The notes: generated from the letters alone by a model not told the origin. Positions 7,774-18,137 are shown, counted from the first letter of the stretch. The stretch: DNA of 64,000 bases from Runella sp. (GCF_027484545.1 NZ_JAIXST010000053.1:1-64000), one strand, 5' to 3'. Numbers and translations are program-made.

Positions 7774-10263
7774 TTATTGTGCTCCTAATACTTTGAAAGC
7801 TAATACAGTGGTAATGAGGGTCATCAAAGTTGACGAAATTCCGATAACTGATTGCATGGCACGCTGCGCCTCTGCCAAATCAGATTGGGTACGTTGCGGA
7901 ACATGGATTTCAGAGCCCGGCTCTACTTTAGGATAAACATTGAAAAACAGGAACTTGCGCGTACGATCAATCGAACCGTTAGGATAAATCACGTACGATT
8001 TCCGTTTTAGGGACATCCGAGTAAATCCTCCCCCCTGTGAAACATAATCCATAAATGAACTGCCACTGCGGTATTTTACTGTAGTAGGGAATAATAATTC
8101 TCCCTGTAGACGAACAGTTTCCAAACGTTTAGGGATATCAATAATGTCACCATCCTGCAAGATAATATCTTCTTTACCACTGGGATTACGTAAAATACGA
8201 CCCAAATCAATTCCAATCGCTTCCTGTTTATCTTTAACAACAGCTTCTGCTTCAAAACGACCTTTTTTTGCATCATCAGAGATTTCTGAGACAGCTTTGT
8301 TGCGCTGGTTTATTTCTTCTTCCGACAACGTTACTTTCCGAAGCAGTGTTGCTCCATTCTCGTAAGCTTGGGCCGTTAATCCGCCTGCCCGTACCAACAA
8401 ATCAGAGAGTTTTTCATCTTTACTTTTGATACCATAAATACCGGGACTTACAATTTCCCCTTGGAATGTAACAAATGTTTGTGGTTGATAATTGGACGAT
8501 GGGCGTATCAAAATCTCATCATAGGGCTCCAGAACAAAATGGCTATTACTGCCATTGAGCGTTAAATCGCGATTAACATCAAAGATAAATATATCCGCAA
8601 TTTGTGCCGAGGCAGATTGTACATTAACATCACGTCTCCTACGAACGATTTCAATTTTTGAAGTAGCTGCTGACTCTTTGAACCCACCCGAGCGAATAAT
8701 GGCATCTTCAAGTGTTAAGTTTGAAGTATAGGCCAAATTTACTTCCGGGCCCTGATTTACTTCACCCACTACTTTGATGAAAGCCCCTTCACGCAACTCA
8801 AATTTTGAAGGAATAATAATTTGATCTTCGCGTCGGAGCAATAAGTCTTCGGTTTTTCCATTCATCATATCGGCCAAGTTGATGGAAATATTTTCTACTG
8901 ATAAATCATCGCGTGTGCGAACCACATTGATACGACCCGTAAATGCTTCACCGGTCAAACCTTCCGCATTTTTAATCAATTGAAGCAATGATTTATTTTG
9001 ATCCAATGAATACTGTCCCGGACGATAAACTGGTCCTGAAATGGTAACCATATTTTCAAAACGAGGAAGCAGCATATCGGCCGTTATTTCGTCGCCGTTG
9101 CTAGGAATATATTTATCGTAATCGCTTGACCTAACATCTACTATACGACGCTCTTTAGAAGTCAATCCAAGTAATTTAAGGCGATCTGTATAGGCATTGT
9201 CAGTAAAACCGCCTGCATAGTCCAAAACCTTACCGATAGGTTCTGTGGGCAACAATTCATAAAGTCCCGGACGTTTTACATTCCCTTTTATTTCTACGCG
9301 TTTTTTATAAACACTTACCTGAACTACGTCATTATCCTGTAAACGAATATCGGTATTGAGCATTCCGTTCATTAGGAGTTCGTACAAATCAAGTGTTGCT
9401 ACCACTTTATTACGACGTACTACATTGATTTGACGAAATGAGCCAAGCTCATTGGGACCTCCTGTCAAATAGAGCGCATTGAGGGCTGTAGAAAGTGAAG
9501 AAACATTATAGGTGCCCGGTGTAATTACTTCTCCCAATACCATCACTCGAATGGTTCGAATCCGACCCAAGCGAATTTGCAGATAAGTACTTGCACTACT
9601 GCCCGGTGCGCCCAAATTGTTATAGTAGGGTGACAGACGGGTAATCAATTCTTTTTGTGCCTGCTCTATGGTGCGTCCGCTCAACTGTACTGGTCCAATC
9701 GGTTTCACAAAAGCAAAGCCGTCTGAATTAACAACCATTTCTATCTGAGATTGTGAATAACCATAAATATAGGCAGTTAATTCATCGCCAGGGCCAACCG
9801 TATAATCACGCGGAGTAGCGAGATTTTCAGAAGGTTCAAAAGATAATTTGGAATTATTAAAAAGCTGATACCCAAATATCTTGCGGCGCATCTTAGTTAA
9901 TTCCGCCTGACGATAGGCTTCATCGGCATCTTCATTTGTAGCGGCATTTTTATCATTCGCCTTTTCGTCGGCTTTTTCTACCTGATTCAACAACGCTTTC
10001 GGGTCAGCTGATTTTTTTGGGTCAGCTCCTTTTTCTGTACTCTGTTGAGTAGTAGTTTGAGTCCCTGTTGTTGTAGTTTGTCCCGTAGAGGCCGGCGCGG
10101 CGGGTTGCCCTTTAGCCGGAGTACTTGAGGGAGCTGAGGATGGAGTTGAACTCGCCGGTGTTTGAGCATTAACGACAATAACGGCGAATAAACTGATTGA
10201 AAAGGCCTGTACAATGGTGCGCCCTGCGCTGAAAGTAGATAAATTCCTAAAAAAATTCTTCAT
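7774..10263 (-). CDS. Polysaccharide export protein with multiple SLBB domains (Wza-like)
   Basis: An 829-residue exported protein. It has a signal peptide ending near residue 33, then a low-complexity Ser/Thr/Pro/Ala stretch to about residue 75, then a charged stretch. A polysaccharide-export domain begins around residue 148 (DYTVGPGDELTAYIYG). It is followed by about five or six SLBB repeats, seen as repeated VxGxVxxPGxY and AGG motifs (for example VLGEVITPGTYNV, IKGNVKRPGLYEL, ISGPVYRPGQYSL, FQGEIVSPGIYGI). A hydrophobic C-terminal segment closes it. This is the first gene of the minus-strand operon and would form the periplasm-spanning or outer-membrane conduit. It is larger than Wza because of the extra SLBB repeats, which is common in Bacteroidota. 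Confidence 0.88.
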   Translation of the reverse strand: MKNFFRNLSTFSAGRTIVQAFSISLFAVIVVNAQTPASSTPSSAPSSTPAKGQPAAPASTGQTTTTGTQTTTQQSTEKGADPKKSADPKALLNQVEKADEKANDKNAATNEDADEAYRQAELTKMRRKIFGYQLFNNSKLSFEPSENLATPRDYTVGPGDELTAYIYGYSQSQIEMVVNSDGFAFVKPIGPVQLSGRTIEQAQKELITRLSPYYNNLGAPGSSASTYLQIRLGRIRTIRVMVLGEVITPGTYNVSSLSTALNALYLTGGPNELGSFRQINVVRRNKVVATLDLYELLMNGMLNTDIRLQDNDVVQVSVYKKRVEIKGNVKRPGLYELLPTEPIGKVLDYAGGFTDNAYTDRLKLLGLTSKERRIVDVRSSDYDKYIPSNGDEITADMLLPRFENMVTISGPVYRPGQYSLDQNKSLLQLIKNAEGLTGEAFTGRINVVRTRDDLSVENISINLADMMNGKTEDLLLRREDQIIIPSKFELREGAFIKVVGEVNQGPEVNLAYTSNLTLEDAIIRSGGFKESAATSKIEIVRRRRDVNVQSASAQIADIFIFDVNRDLTLNGSNSHFVLEPYDEILIRPSSNYQPQTFVTFQGEIVSPGIYGIKSKDEKLSDLLVRAGGLTAQAYENGATLLRKVTLSEEEINQRNKAVSEISDDAKKGRFEAEAVVKDKQEAIGIDLGRILRNPSGKEDIILQDGDIIDIPKRLETVRLQGELLFPTTVKYRSGSSFMDYVSQGGGFTRMSLKRKSYVIYPNGSIDRTRKFLFFNVYPKVEPGSEIHVPQRTQSDLAEAQRAMQSVIGISSTLMTLITTVLAFKVLGAQ

Positions 10264-10700
10264 GAAATTGTGTTCAAAGCGAAAATCTTAGATTCTGATT
10301 AACAATAAATTAACACATCGACCAAGCCAATATTTATACAGAATCAAATTGGCCGACAAAGTAACGCAACTTTTTTAGCTTTTTAAACTTTTTTCTTTTT
10401 TAAGGCCATTTTCGGGGCTTATTGTATGATTTTTCCGATATGTTCATCTCTAAAAATAAATAAGTTATGTAAAAACCAAACCGTTAAATAAACCGCAATA
10501 AAAAGTTTAATAGATAAAAAGAACTTTGTTTTGCAAAGTAAATATATTTTCACCTAACCCTGCAAGTTTTACGCTATAAAAATTTTGTAACGGGCCGTTT
10601 TTGGAGTTTATCCATTGCATTTGCTATTTTTAAATCGTAATTTGTAACAACAAAGGCAATCTGTCCAACAGTAAGCTATTTCTAAATCAGTATATATTCA
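10264..10700. other. Divergent intergenic region between the polysaccharide operon and parE
   Basis: 437 bp, AT-rich, with no credible open frame. It must hold the promoters for both divergent units. I could not find a full TTTG/TANNTTTG pair in either direction; TAATTTG at about 10638-10644 is one base short of the -7 consensus. AACGGGCCGTT near 10590 is a small perfect inverted repeat of unknown role. Confidence 0.5.
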
Positions 10701-12587
10701 ATGGCAGAACAGGTAAAGTATGACGAAAGCAGTATTCGTTCACTCGATTGGAAAGAACACATTAGATTACGTCCGGGAATGTACATCGGTAAGCTCGGGG
10801 ACGGTTCGGCAGCTGATGACGGAATTTATGTCTTGGTAAAAGAAATCATGGATAACTCCATTGATGAACATACCATGGGGTTTGGGAAGGCTATTGACAT
10901 TAAAATCACTGAACACCGCGTCGAAGTTCGTGATTATGGTCGGGGAATACCCTTGGGAAAAGTGGTTGATTGCGTCTCTAAAATCAATACCGGAGGCAAG
11001 TATGATTCAGGTGCTTTTCAAAAATCTGTAGGTCTAAACGGGGTAGGTACGAAAGCTGTGAATGCGCTTTCTTCTTATTTTAAGGTACAGTCCTTCCGTG
11101 ATGGGAAAAGTAAATGGGTAGAATTCCGAAAAGGTGATATTACAACCGAGTCAGGAGAGGAAGAGACGAATCAGAGAAACGGCACTTTGATGACGTTTGA
11201 ACCTGATAATACCATTTTCAAAAACTACCATTATATCCCTCAGTTTTTGGATAACATGATTTGGAATTATTGTTATCTGAATGCCGGGCTGGTAGTCAAT
11301 TTTAACGGACAAAAATTTATCTCTCAAAACGGTTTGCTTGATTTGCTCCGTAACAAAACCGACGAAGACGCCATCCGCTATCCGATTATTCACCTTAAAG
11401 GCTCAGATATTGAAATTGCGCTGACCCACGGCAATCAATACGGAGAAGAATACTATTCGTTTGTCAACGGTCAGTATACGACGCAAGGAGGAACGCATTT
11501 GGTTGCTTTTCGGCAATCATTGGTGGATACAGTACGGGATCACTTTAGCAAAGACTATGCTGTAGAGGATGTGCGGGCTTCGATTATTGCAGCAGTGAGT
11601 GTTCGGGTGCAAGAACCTGTTTTTGAATCTCAAACAAAAACTAAACTGGGTTCTAACAACATTTCGCCCGATCCCAACAGCCCAACGGTGAGAACCTTTG
11701 TAAATGATTTTTTAAAGGCCAAACTGGATAATTACCTGCACATGAATCCCGCCGTAAAAGAGGCGTTGAAAAAACGGATAGAGCAATCGGAACGGGAACG
11801 GAAAGAACTGGCTGGAATCAAAAAATTGGCAAACGAACGGGCAAAAAAAGCCAGTTTGCACAACAAGAAACTTCGCGATTGCCGTAATCACCTCACGGAT
11901 GTAAAAGCAGAAGATCGCTACGAAACCACGCTTTTTATCACCGAAGGTGACTCCGCCAGTGGCTCTATCACTAAGTCTCGTAATGTACAGACGCAAGCCG
12001 TGTTTAGTTTGAGAGGGAAACCCCTTAATTGTTTTGGGTTGACCAAGAAAGTTGTGTACGAAAACGAAGAGTTTAACTTACTTCAACACGCACTTGATAT
12101 TGAAGAAGGGCTTGACAATTTACGTTTTAATCGTATCGTCATTGCTACAGACGCTGACGTAGACGGAATGCACATTCGTCTACTAATGCTGACATTTTTC
12201 CTGCAATTTTTCCCGGATTTAGTGCGCAACGGCCACGTATATATTTTACAAACTCCACTTTTCCGAATTCGTAATCCACGTAATCATAAAGAAACGATTT
12301 ATTCGTACAGCGAAGACGAACGGCAGAAAGCCCTTAAAAAATTGGGCGGGCTTAAGAAAGTGGAAATCACCCGTTTCAAAGGATTAGGTGAAATCTCACC
12401 CGAAGAATTTGGGAAATTTATTGGCGAAAATATTCGCCTCGAACCCGTCATTTTGGAAAAAGAAGCGACGATTCCCAAGCTTTTGACTTACTATATGGGT
12501 AAGAATACTCCCGAAAGGCAACGATTCATTATTGACAATCTTAGAGTAGAGAAAGACGTCATTGAGGAGGCAACCGTAGCGGCTTAA
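10701..12587 (+). CDS. parE: DNA topoisomerase IV subunit B (type IIA topoisomerase ATPase subunit)
   Basis: A 628-residue ATPase subunit. The GHKL fold shows in [16 protein letters not shown] and [14 protein letters not shown] in the first 130 residues. The TOPRIM domain has EGDSASG with the catalytic Glu at 415 and DADVDG with acidic residues at 484, 486 and 488. The enzyme relaxes and decatenates DNA with the A subunit. The [20 protein letters not shown] variant and the length match the ParE-type protein of Bacteroidota better than GyrB, though GyrB cannot be fully excluded. No parC follows; the next gene is convergent. The gene has its own terminator hairpin region immediately downstream. 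Confidence 0.88.
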   Translation: MAEQVKYDESSIRSLDWKEHIRLRPGMYIGKLGDGSAADDGIYVLVKEIMDNSIDEHTMGFGKAIDIKITEHRVEVRDYGRGIPLGKVVDCVSKINTGGKYDSGAFQKSVGLNGVGTKAVNALSSYFKVQSFRDGKSKWVEFRKGDITTESGEEETNQRNGTLMTFEPDNTIFKNYHYIPQFLDNMIWNYCYLNAGLVVNFNGQKFISQNGLLDLLRNKTDEDAIRYPIIHLKGSDIEIALTHGNQYGEEYYSFVNGQYTTQGGTHLVAFRQSLVDTVRDHFSKDYAVEDVRASIIAAVSVRVQEPVFESQTKTKLGSNNISPDPNSPTVRTFVNDFLKAKLDNYLHMNPAVKEALKKRIEQSERERKELAGIKKLANERAKKASLHNKKLRDCRNHLTDVKAEDRYETTLFITEGDSASGSITKSRNVQTQAVFSLRGKPLNCFGLTKKVVYENEEFNLLQHALDIEEGLDNLRFNRIVIATDADVDGMHIRLLMLTFFLQFFPDLVRNGHVYILQTPLFRIRNPRNHKETIYSYSEDERQKALKKLGGLKKVEITRFKGLGEISPEEFGKFIGENIRLEPVILEKEATIPKLLTYYMGKNTPERQRFIIDNLRVEKDVIEEATVAA

Positions 12588-12592
12588 AAAAA

Positions 12593-12622
12593 GTAAAGGC
12601 TCGTTTAAATGCGAGTCTTTAC
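12593..12622 (-). terminator. Intrinsic terminator between parE and gldG
   Basis: An 11-bp stem (GTAAAGGCTCG / CGAGTCTTTAC, one G-T pair) with an 8-nt loop. On the minus strand it is followed by a run of seven T, which makes it a good terminator for gldG. It may also stop parE transcripts, but there is no T-run on that side. Confidence 0.8.
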
Positions 12623-12633
12623 CCCATCAATTA

Positions 12634-14268
12634 TTATTTGGTCGCATATTTACGCTTTCTCCACCATTGCCATACGCCTCCCAAAATTCCAATGAAAGCC
12701 AGAGGACCGAGCAAATTGAGCAATTGCCACTGCGTACGTTCTTCTTTCAAACGGAGTTTATCCAAAGGACGCAGCGTCACCTGTTTGTTTCTAGCCGTGA
12801 TAAGCCCTTCTGAATCCATCAGATAATCAAGCGCATACAATGCAAAATCTTTATTGGCAAAGGTTTTTTCCGAAAGTCGGTCGTAGCCCAAAGGCAATGG
12901 AGCACCGCGTTTGTAGTCAATGTCGTTCACAATCAAATCTCCGTCCGAAACTACAATCATCTTCGTCGGTTTTCCTTTTCCTATAAAGGTGGCTGTGCGA
13001 GGGTCGTTGGGTAGCAGACGATTATTAAATAAGGAGGTAAATGAGCCTTCCAATAAAACGGCTATGTCTTTTTCACCCGTATTGTAGTCTTTGGGGTCGG
13101 GTTGCTGACGGGCTTCGTTGTAGGCCACCAAAGCGGGCGCTTTGCGAATTTGAGTGTATTTAGAAGTCAGTAGCAAGGGAGTTTTTACAATCCCCGGTGC
13201 TTCAACCGTATCAATTGTGCTCGGAAAACGGGTATAAATGGCATCCAAATTACGGACAATCGGGTGTTTGCCAAAATTGTTAATTAACGGAAAAAAGCGC
13301 CACGGCATCGGCTTTATTTGTGGTTTATCGCCCATATTACCTACGTTGAGCGGAATCATGGCACAACTCAAATCTTTTACTAAATTTTGATTGACCCGAC
13401 AGCCGTATTTAAACAGTAAATCATCCAGATTCAAATCCAATGGCTGTGCAAACGTGCCTTCTAAACTGATACTGTCCACTCTGGCACCATCGATAAACAT
13501 CAGTAACTTACCGCCGCGCATCACAAACTGATCCAAACGATATTTTTCATCGTCGGTAAAAGGGGTATCGGGTTTAGGAATGACCAATAAATCTCCTTTT
13601 TCCCATGAATCGGGATTCTGTACGTCAAAATAGAGGTCGTAATTTTGTTGAAGGTTAGCCAAAAAATCTGAAAAACGTTGGGGTGGCACCTTGGTATGAC
13701 CCACCAAAATTCCGACGCGTTTCCGTTCTTTCTGAGTCAACCGCCGAATCGCGGAAGCTAATTCAAACTCTACCCCTTCGTAGGATTGGTTTAACCGTTC
13801 TTCTGAAGAGGCTGAACTGTTTCCTTTCAATAGTTGCACTGGATATTCTTTGCCATCATACACCAAAATCGCTCCAGGAAATACCAGCCGCTCAGTGCGT
13901 TTTCCATCTTCGTTGGCAAACAAATTGGTGGGAATCAAGCCCTTTTGAATCAATTCTTCCTGCACTTTTGAATCTTTCGGTTCGATAAAACGATAGGCCA
14001 AATTCACTCCGCCATAGTCTGAAAAAGATTCTAAAGTTTCCTGAATGGCTCGCTCCAGCCGCTCAAAACCTGCGGGAAAATCGCCCGTCATGTACACTTT
14101 TATCGTCACTTGCTCGTCTAAATTTTGGAGAAGTTTTTTGGTAGCATCAGAAATAGTATACCGTTTTTCCTGAGTCAAGTCCCAACGGAAAAACAAAAAA
14201 GAAGCCAGTACATTAGCGGCGGCAAGAATGCCAATAAAAATAAGCAGTTTAACGATTTTCGACTTCAT
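12634..14268 (-). CDS. gldG: Gliding-motility-associated protein GldG
   Basis: A 544-residue protein when started at the ATG at 14268 (MKSKIVKLL). An in-frame TTG 21 bp earlier is possible, but it would put a charged extension before the membrane anchor. An N-terminal membrane span (about residues 5-25) is followed by a large periplasmic region with the RYTISDATKKLL and VTIKVYMTGDFP motifs of GldG. A second span lies near the C-terminus before WRKRKYATK. In flavobacteria GldG acts with GldA and GldF as an ABC-type complex needed for gliding. No gldF or gldA is adjacent here, unlike many genomes where gldF precedes gldG. Family assignment is firm; the role in this organism is inferred. Confidence 0.85.
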   Translation of the reverse strand: MKSKIVKLLIFIGILAAANVLASFLFFRWDLTQEKRYTISDATKKLLQNLDEQVTIKVYMTGDFPAGFERLERAIQETLESFSDYGGVNLAYRFIEPKDSKVQEELIQKGLIPTNLFANEDGKRTERLVFPGAILVYDGKEYPVQLLKGNSSASSEERLNQSYEGVEFELASAIRRLTQKERKRVGILVGHTKVPPQRFSDFLANLQQNYDLYFDVQNPDSWEKGDLLVIPKPDTPFTDDEKYRLDQFVMRGGKLLMFIDGARVDSISLEGTFAQPLDLNLDDLLFKYGCRVNQNLVKDLSCAMIPLNVGNMGDKPQIKPMPWRFFPLINNFGKHPIVRNLDAIYTRFPSTIDTVEAPGIVKTPLLLTSKYTQIRKAPALVAYNEARQQPDPKDYNTGEKDIAVLLEGSFTSLFNNRLLPNDPRTATFIGKGKPTKMIVVSDGDLIVNDIDYKRGAPLPLGYDRLSEKTFANKDFALYALDYLMDSEGLITARNKQVTLRPLDKLRLKEERTQWQLLNLLGPLAFIGILGGVWQWWRKRKYATK

Positions 14269-14308
14269 AAAGTCTGGATTTTCGGCCAAAGATACGCTAA
14301 AAACGAAA

Positions 14309-14335
14309 AAGGAAGCCGTATCGTGTGGCTTCCTT
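14309..14335 (-). terminator. Intrinsic terminator after the three-repeat secreted protein
   Basis: Perfect 9-bp stem AAGGAAGCC / GGCTTCCTT with a 9-nt loop, followed on the minus strand by a T-run that overlaps the stem base. It sits 44 bp after the stop of the gene at 14379-16241. Confidence 0.8.
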
Positions 14336-14378
14336 AAAAATGACCTGTACTATTTTATGGGATTCATAACGACATTCC

Positions 14379-16241
14379 TCAATTAGTCTCCACCCGAATC
14401 ATAGCGCTGTTGCCGTTTGTGACGCCGGCTCCGCAGGTATTATTAATCGAAACCACTTTGTATTCCGTAGTCGTTCGTGGGTTGACAGTAAGTTGATAGG
14501 GGTTAATAAAAGTACCAGCCACCGCTGTTCCGTCGGAAAGTACAAAAGACCAAGGCGGCAGACCGTTTTTAAACGTAACCCGGATACGAGCTGCTCCGCC
14601 GGGGCGAATCACAGCCCCGCCCGTCACGAGAGCCGAAGCGGCATTGGGCATCATGACGTTGATGTTGGTAGGTACGCCTTCCGTAAATGGGAAAGTGGAA
14701 ATAACCCGAATTTGCTGCGTAGTAAGTGTGTCTTTAAGATACGGCGGTAAAATCTTGGCACGTAATGCAGTAGCTCCTCCCATCGTAGGAAGGTTGACCC
14801 ATTTTCCGCTGGTGTCCGTTATTTGAACCACAAAGCGGTTTGCATTTTCAAAGCGTCCGGTAGTGGTAAACGGCACCGTAATTTCAGTACCGGAGCAAAT
14901 GATTTTATCTGATAAGTTACCGGTTGTAATAGTTGCCGGCGGGATTTTTACTTTTACAAAAGCATTTCCGGAAAAACTTCCCACCCCGCAAAATCCGCCT
15001 GCGGAGGTAATGCTGTAAGCCGTTGGATTGTTGGGAGTTACTTTAATTGTATAAGGAGTGACGCGAATGTCGTTTTGGTATGTACCGTCCGATAAAAGCA
15101 CAAACCAAGGGCCACCACCGCCAAAATCCAAGCTCAGATTAGTGGAGCCTCCTTCGGGAATTTCAAGAGAATCACGACGTAAGGTTGCCGTTGCCGTTGC
15201 CGAAACGTTCACATCTACCGTATCGCTTGAAATCGTGGGAAAAGTAGATACCACTCGCAATTTATAATTACCCGGCTTTATTCCAAACGGCGTTTTTGCC
15301 ATGACGGGGCTTTCTGAAGCAATTTCAGAAATATTGGCAAAATTTTCTCCCGCAGCATCGCTCAATTGTACGACAAACCCATTTCCGACATTGTATTTAC
15401 CCGTTGCATTGAAATTGATCTGAAACGGAGTACCTGTACATACCCGAAATCCGGCCTTGGGAACTGCTTTCAGCGTAATAACGGGCAATGTATCCTGACT
15501 GACCTGTACCACTAATTCTCCCGAGGTAGTGCCGCTCCCGCAGGCATTGCTGACTGATGTTACTTTATAGGAGCCCGTTTGCGCAGGAGCTACCTGCGCC
15601 GTATAGGGATTTATCATTGTGTTGGTTACGGTGGTGCCATCGGAAAGTGTAAAAGACCAAGGAGCCGCGCCGGTGAGCAAAATACGGTACGTTGCCATTT
15701 GGCCCGGGCCGATTTTGGCTATGGCACTGCCGTCGTTTAGCTCCATGCGGGCGTGAGCGAAAGGCAAAAGCGTCAGGCGTGCGAGTTTACTTGTACTCTT
15801 CGCAGAAACCACTCGTACCGAAACCAAACCCGAGCGATTGGCGGGAAGCGTTGCCCGAATCGGGCTTTGAAGAGCCGAATCCGAAATCGTAACAAATTTG
15901 CCTGAAATGTCAGCTATCTGTACTCGGAAATAGGTGTTTTCTTCAAATTTGCCCTCAGTGCTGAAAGGAATAAGCACCGAACTTCCCGGACATACAAACA
16001 GATGGGAAAGATCGACGATTTTTATCTCAGATTTGATGATGGGCGCTGCCGTATCAGGCCGAAAAGTAGTGTCTCTTTGAAGCCCGATGATTTTTTTAGC
16101 AACACTACCGGTGTCTTTGCGAAGGGTGTCTTTACGCAAAGTGTCTTGACTGTAAGTGAATTGGGGTTGGTTTTTTACCTTCGACCACAGCCCTGCTCCT
16201 GCCCAAGCAATTACAAAACAACTAACAATGAATTTGTGCAT
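14379..16241 (-). CDS. Secreted protein with three internal Ig-like repeats, unknown function
   Basis: A 620-residue protein with a signal peptide (MHKFIVSCFVIAWAGAGLWS) and a short KDTLRKDTLRKDT tandem near 37-44. Three repeats of about 185 residues begin near residues 83, 267 and 449. Each opens with a Cys (VCPGSSV, VCTGTPF, ICSGTEI) and a TGKF/TGRF-FxVQIxDxxG motif. Each ends with PWSFxLSDGT-x-PY-x-V and a second Cys (NACGSGTTSG, GFCGVGSFSG, NTCGAGVTNG). The pattern suggests paired beta-sandwich domains with one disulfide per repeat. I do not recognise a named family. A cell-surface or adhesin-like role is only a guess. The gene has its own terminator and appears monocistronic. Confidence 0.75.
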   Translation of the reverse strand: MHKFIVSCFVIAWAGAGLWSKVKNQPQFTYSQDTLRKDTLRKDTGSVAKKIIGLQRDTTFRPDTAAPIIKSEIKIVDLSHLFVCPGSSVLIPFSTEGKFEENTYFRVQIADISGKFVTISDSALQSPIRATLPANRSGLVSVRVVSAKSTSKLARLTLLPFAHARMELNDGSAIAKIGPGQMATYRILLTGAAPWSFTLSDGTTVTNTMINPYTAQVAPAQTGSYKVTSVSNACGSGTTSGELVVQVSQDTLPVITLKAVPKAGFRVCTGTPFQINFNATGKYNVGNGFVVQLSDAAGENFANISEIASESPVMAKTPFGIKPGNYKLRVVSTFPTISSDTVDVNVSATATATLRRDSLEIPEGGSTNLSLDFGGGGPWFVLLSDGTYQNDIRVTPYTIKVTPNNPTAYSITSAGGFCGVGSFSGNAFVKVKIPPATITTGNLSDKIICSGTEITVPFTTTGRFENANRFVVQITDTSGKWVNLPTMGGATALRAKILPPYLKDTLTTQQIRVISTFPFTEGVPTNINVMMPNAASALVTGGAVIRPGGAARIRVTFKNGLPPWSFVLSDGTAVAGTFINPYQLTVNPRTTTEYKVVSINNTCGAGVTNGNSAMIRVETN

Positions 16242-16277
16242 ACCTCTACCTGTTGAAGGGCAAAGTTACGGTTGTTT

Positions 16278-17744
16278 TCACAAATTCCCCACTGCCTGAT
16301 GAATATGAGCGACTTGTTTGGGTTCAAAAACTACACAGGGAAAACCAAACAAACATTTATCTTTAATCATTTGGGCTACTTCTACTGGCACGCTTTCTTC
16401 CCAGCCCGGCTCGCCGCGTTTGATCAATTCAAGCACGCGGTCGGTCGAAATTTTAAGGTTTTCTTCGTTGTAATCACGAATATCTTCGATTTTGTCGTTA
16501 CATACCAAGTAGTTAAAAAGAGGCTGGAGATTGGTGGATAATTCAAAATTTTGACAATTGTAGAGTTTGCCGTTTTTGAAAGTTGGGTAAACAAACAGTT
16601 TGACATTTCGGCTAAACAAAGTCGAAAATGACTCTAAAATTCCGCCGGGCAGATTGTGGTAATAACTTTCTTCAAAAATGTATTCCAAATTAGGAATGCC
16701 CAATACTAAACCGATTTTGAGGCGTGTGGTTTTGGCCAAAAATGCCACTAATCGGTGGTATTCGTGGTAGTTGGAAATCATTACCGTTTGCCCAATCGAA
16801 CTCAACACATCCACGCGGTCGAGAAAATCTTTTTCGTTGATGTCTTTTTCGGCTCCCCGCAAATTTTGAAGCGTAAGTTCGGCTACCATCATTACCTTTT
16901 TTTCGTCTACGTCGGGTTTGGCTTTAAATTGCTTGAGACCATTGTGAAGCATATCTACGTGGACATTGGTAATGGGGCGAAGCCTGCCGCGCAAAAGGAG
17001 AATGTGCTTTTTGTAAAGCGCTTCCGAGGGTTGCAACACTTGACCGTCTGGACCAAACATCGCTACTTCCGTGAAACCATGTTTTACCAAATATAAACTC
17101 ATCAGGCGATTATCAACGTGTTGAAAATCGGGTCCCTGAATCCGAATCATGTCTATTTGAACGCGGTCAGGGCTCAAATCGTCCATGAGCGAAAGCAAAA
17201 GCGTTTCGGGCGATTTGTAGTAATTAAAACAGCCGTAAATCAGGTTAACCCCAATCACACCCAGGGTGTATTGCTGTAAAATGCTGTCGTTGTCGAGCAT
17301 TTTAATGTGAATTACAACATCATTATAAGGCGAGCGGGGAGTGAGCTGAAACCGAAGTCCCAGCCAACCGTGACCTTCGTTGCTTTTCTGATAATTGAGC
17401 GCTACGACGGTGTTGGCAAAAGCAAAAAACAAACTGTCAGCACCGCGTTTTTCGGCCAATCGCTGTTCTACCAAGTCGTATTCATGCTTAACCATTTTCA
17501 TCAACCGTGATTCGACAACGTAGCGGCCACTGGGTTCGGGGCCGTAGATTTCGTCACTGAATTTCATGTCATACGCCGACATAGTTTTGGCAATCGTACC
17601 CGAAGCGCCACCCGCTTTAAAAAAATTGGCAGCCGTGTCCTGTCCTGCTCCGATTTCGGCAAAAGAGCCATAAATACGGCGGTCTAAGTTGATGCGAAGA
17701 GCCTTTTGTTTCGTGCCAAGGTTTTTGTCGTAAGGAATACTCAT
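16278..17744 (-). CDS. Conserved protein of unknown function, 488 residues
   Basis: A cytoplasmic protein with no signal peptide or membrane span. It starts MSIPYDKNLGTKQKALRINL. Visible landmarks are YGSFAEIGAGQDTAANFFKAGGASGTIAKTxSAYDM split across residues 25-60, SNEGHGWLGLRFQ near 118-130 and TNVHVDMLHNGLKQF near 260. I recall similar proteins in other Bacteroidota and Proteobacteria, with vague database labels (some mention nucleotide adenylyltransferase), but I see no HxGH or other adenylyltransferase signature here. I therefore leave the function open. It stands alone between two terminator-bounded units. Confidence 0.75.
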   Translation of the reverse strand: MSIPYDKNLGTKQKALRINLDRRIYGSFAEIGAGQDTAANFFKAGGASGTIAKTMSAYDMKFSDEIYGPEPSGRYVVESRLMKMVKHEYDLVEQRLAEKRGADSLFFAFANTVVALNYQKSNEGHGWLGLRFQLTPRSPYNDVVIHIKMLDNDSILQQYTLGVIGVNLIYGCFNYYKSPETLLLSLMDDLSPDRVQIDMIRIQGPDFQHVDNRLMSLYLVKHGFTEVAMFGPDGQVLQPSEALYKKHILLLRGRLRPITNVHVDMLHNGLKQFKAKPDVDEKKVMMVAELTLQNLRGAEKDINEKDFLDRVDVLSSIGQTVMISNYHEYHRLVAFLAKTTRLKIGLVLGIPNLEYIFEESYYHNLPGGILESFSTLFSRNVKLFVYPTFKNGKLYNCQNFELSTNLQPLFNYLVCNDKIEDIRDYNEENLKISTDRVLELIKRGEPGWEESVPVEVAQMIKDKCLFGFPCVVFEPKQVAHIHQAVGNL

Positions 17745-18137
17745 GAAATTGTCGGTTGCTGATAAGGTGGGTTAAAACTTTCCAAAGTTTTAAAGGAAAA
17801 TCGGACGAGTTTGTACAAAACTAATTAATAAACCCGTCAAGATTGTACAAAAATACGATAAACTCCCTAAACTCCCATACCACAAATTGACATACACAGC
17901 TCCTTTAGTAAGGTAAAATAAACAATGATTGAATAAGCCAATTCTACCAAAATGAACCTCAAACTGGAGTATTGATTCATTTAAATGTGTTTTCATTAGT
18001 AATTTAGGTAAATCAATTTTGGATTAATAGGTTTGTAATGTACTTATAATCAATGAATTAATCACTAATTGTCAATTCACTAATTCACAATTGATTCCCA
18101 GCTACCCAAATTGTGGATAAAGTCGTAATTTTGCAGT
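17745..18137. other. Intergenic region upstream of gatC
   Basis: 393 bp between divergent genes. It holds a perfect hairpin AAAACTTT-CC-AAAGTTTT at 17774-17791, just before the start of the minus-strand gene, and an AT-rich TCAATTCACTAATTCACAATTGA segment near 18073-18095 that resembles one before blaI (42085-42105). A minus-strand frame of 68 codons at 17790-17996 has no recognisable features, so I do not call it. Confidence 0.4.
18126..18133 (+). promoter_or_regulatory. Candidate -7 box of gatC, almost touching the start codon
   Basis: TAATTTTG fits the Bacteroidetes -7 consensus TANNTTTG and ends 4 nt before the gatC ATG. Transcription would begin at or near the start codon, giving a leaderless or near-leaderless mRNA. 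No TTTG is found at the usual -33 position. Confidence 0.4.

Noticed and set aside
10085-10110. GC-rich stretch GGCCGGCGCGGCGGG as another GC-rich repeat
   Set aside because: It lies in frame in the Ala/Pro-rich linker of the SLBB exporter and codes for that linker.
17790-17996. 68-codon minus-strand frame
   Set aside because: Composition of random AT-rich DNA, no homologous motif and no supporting promoter or terminator.
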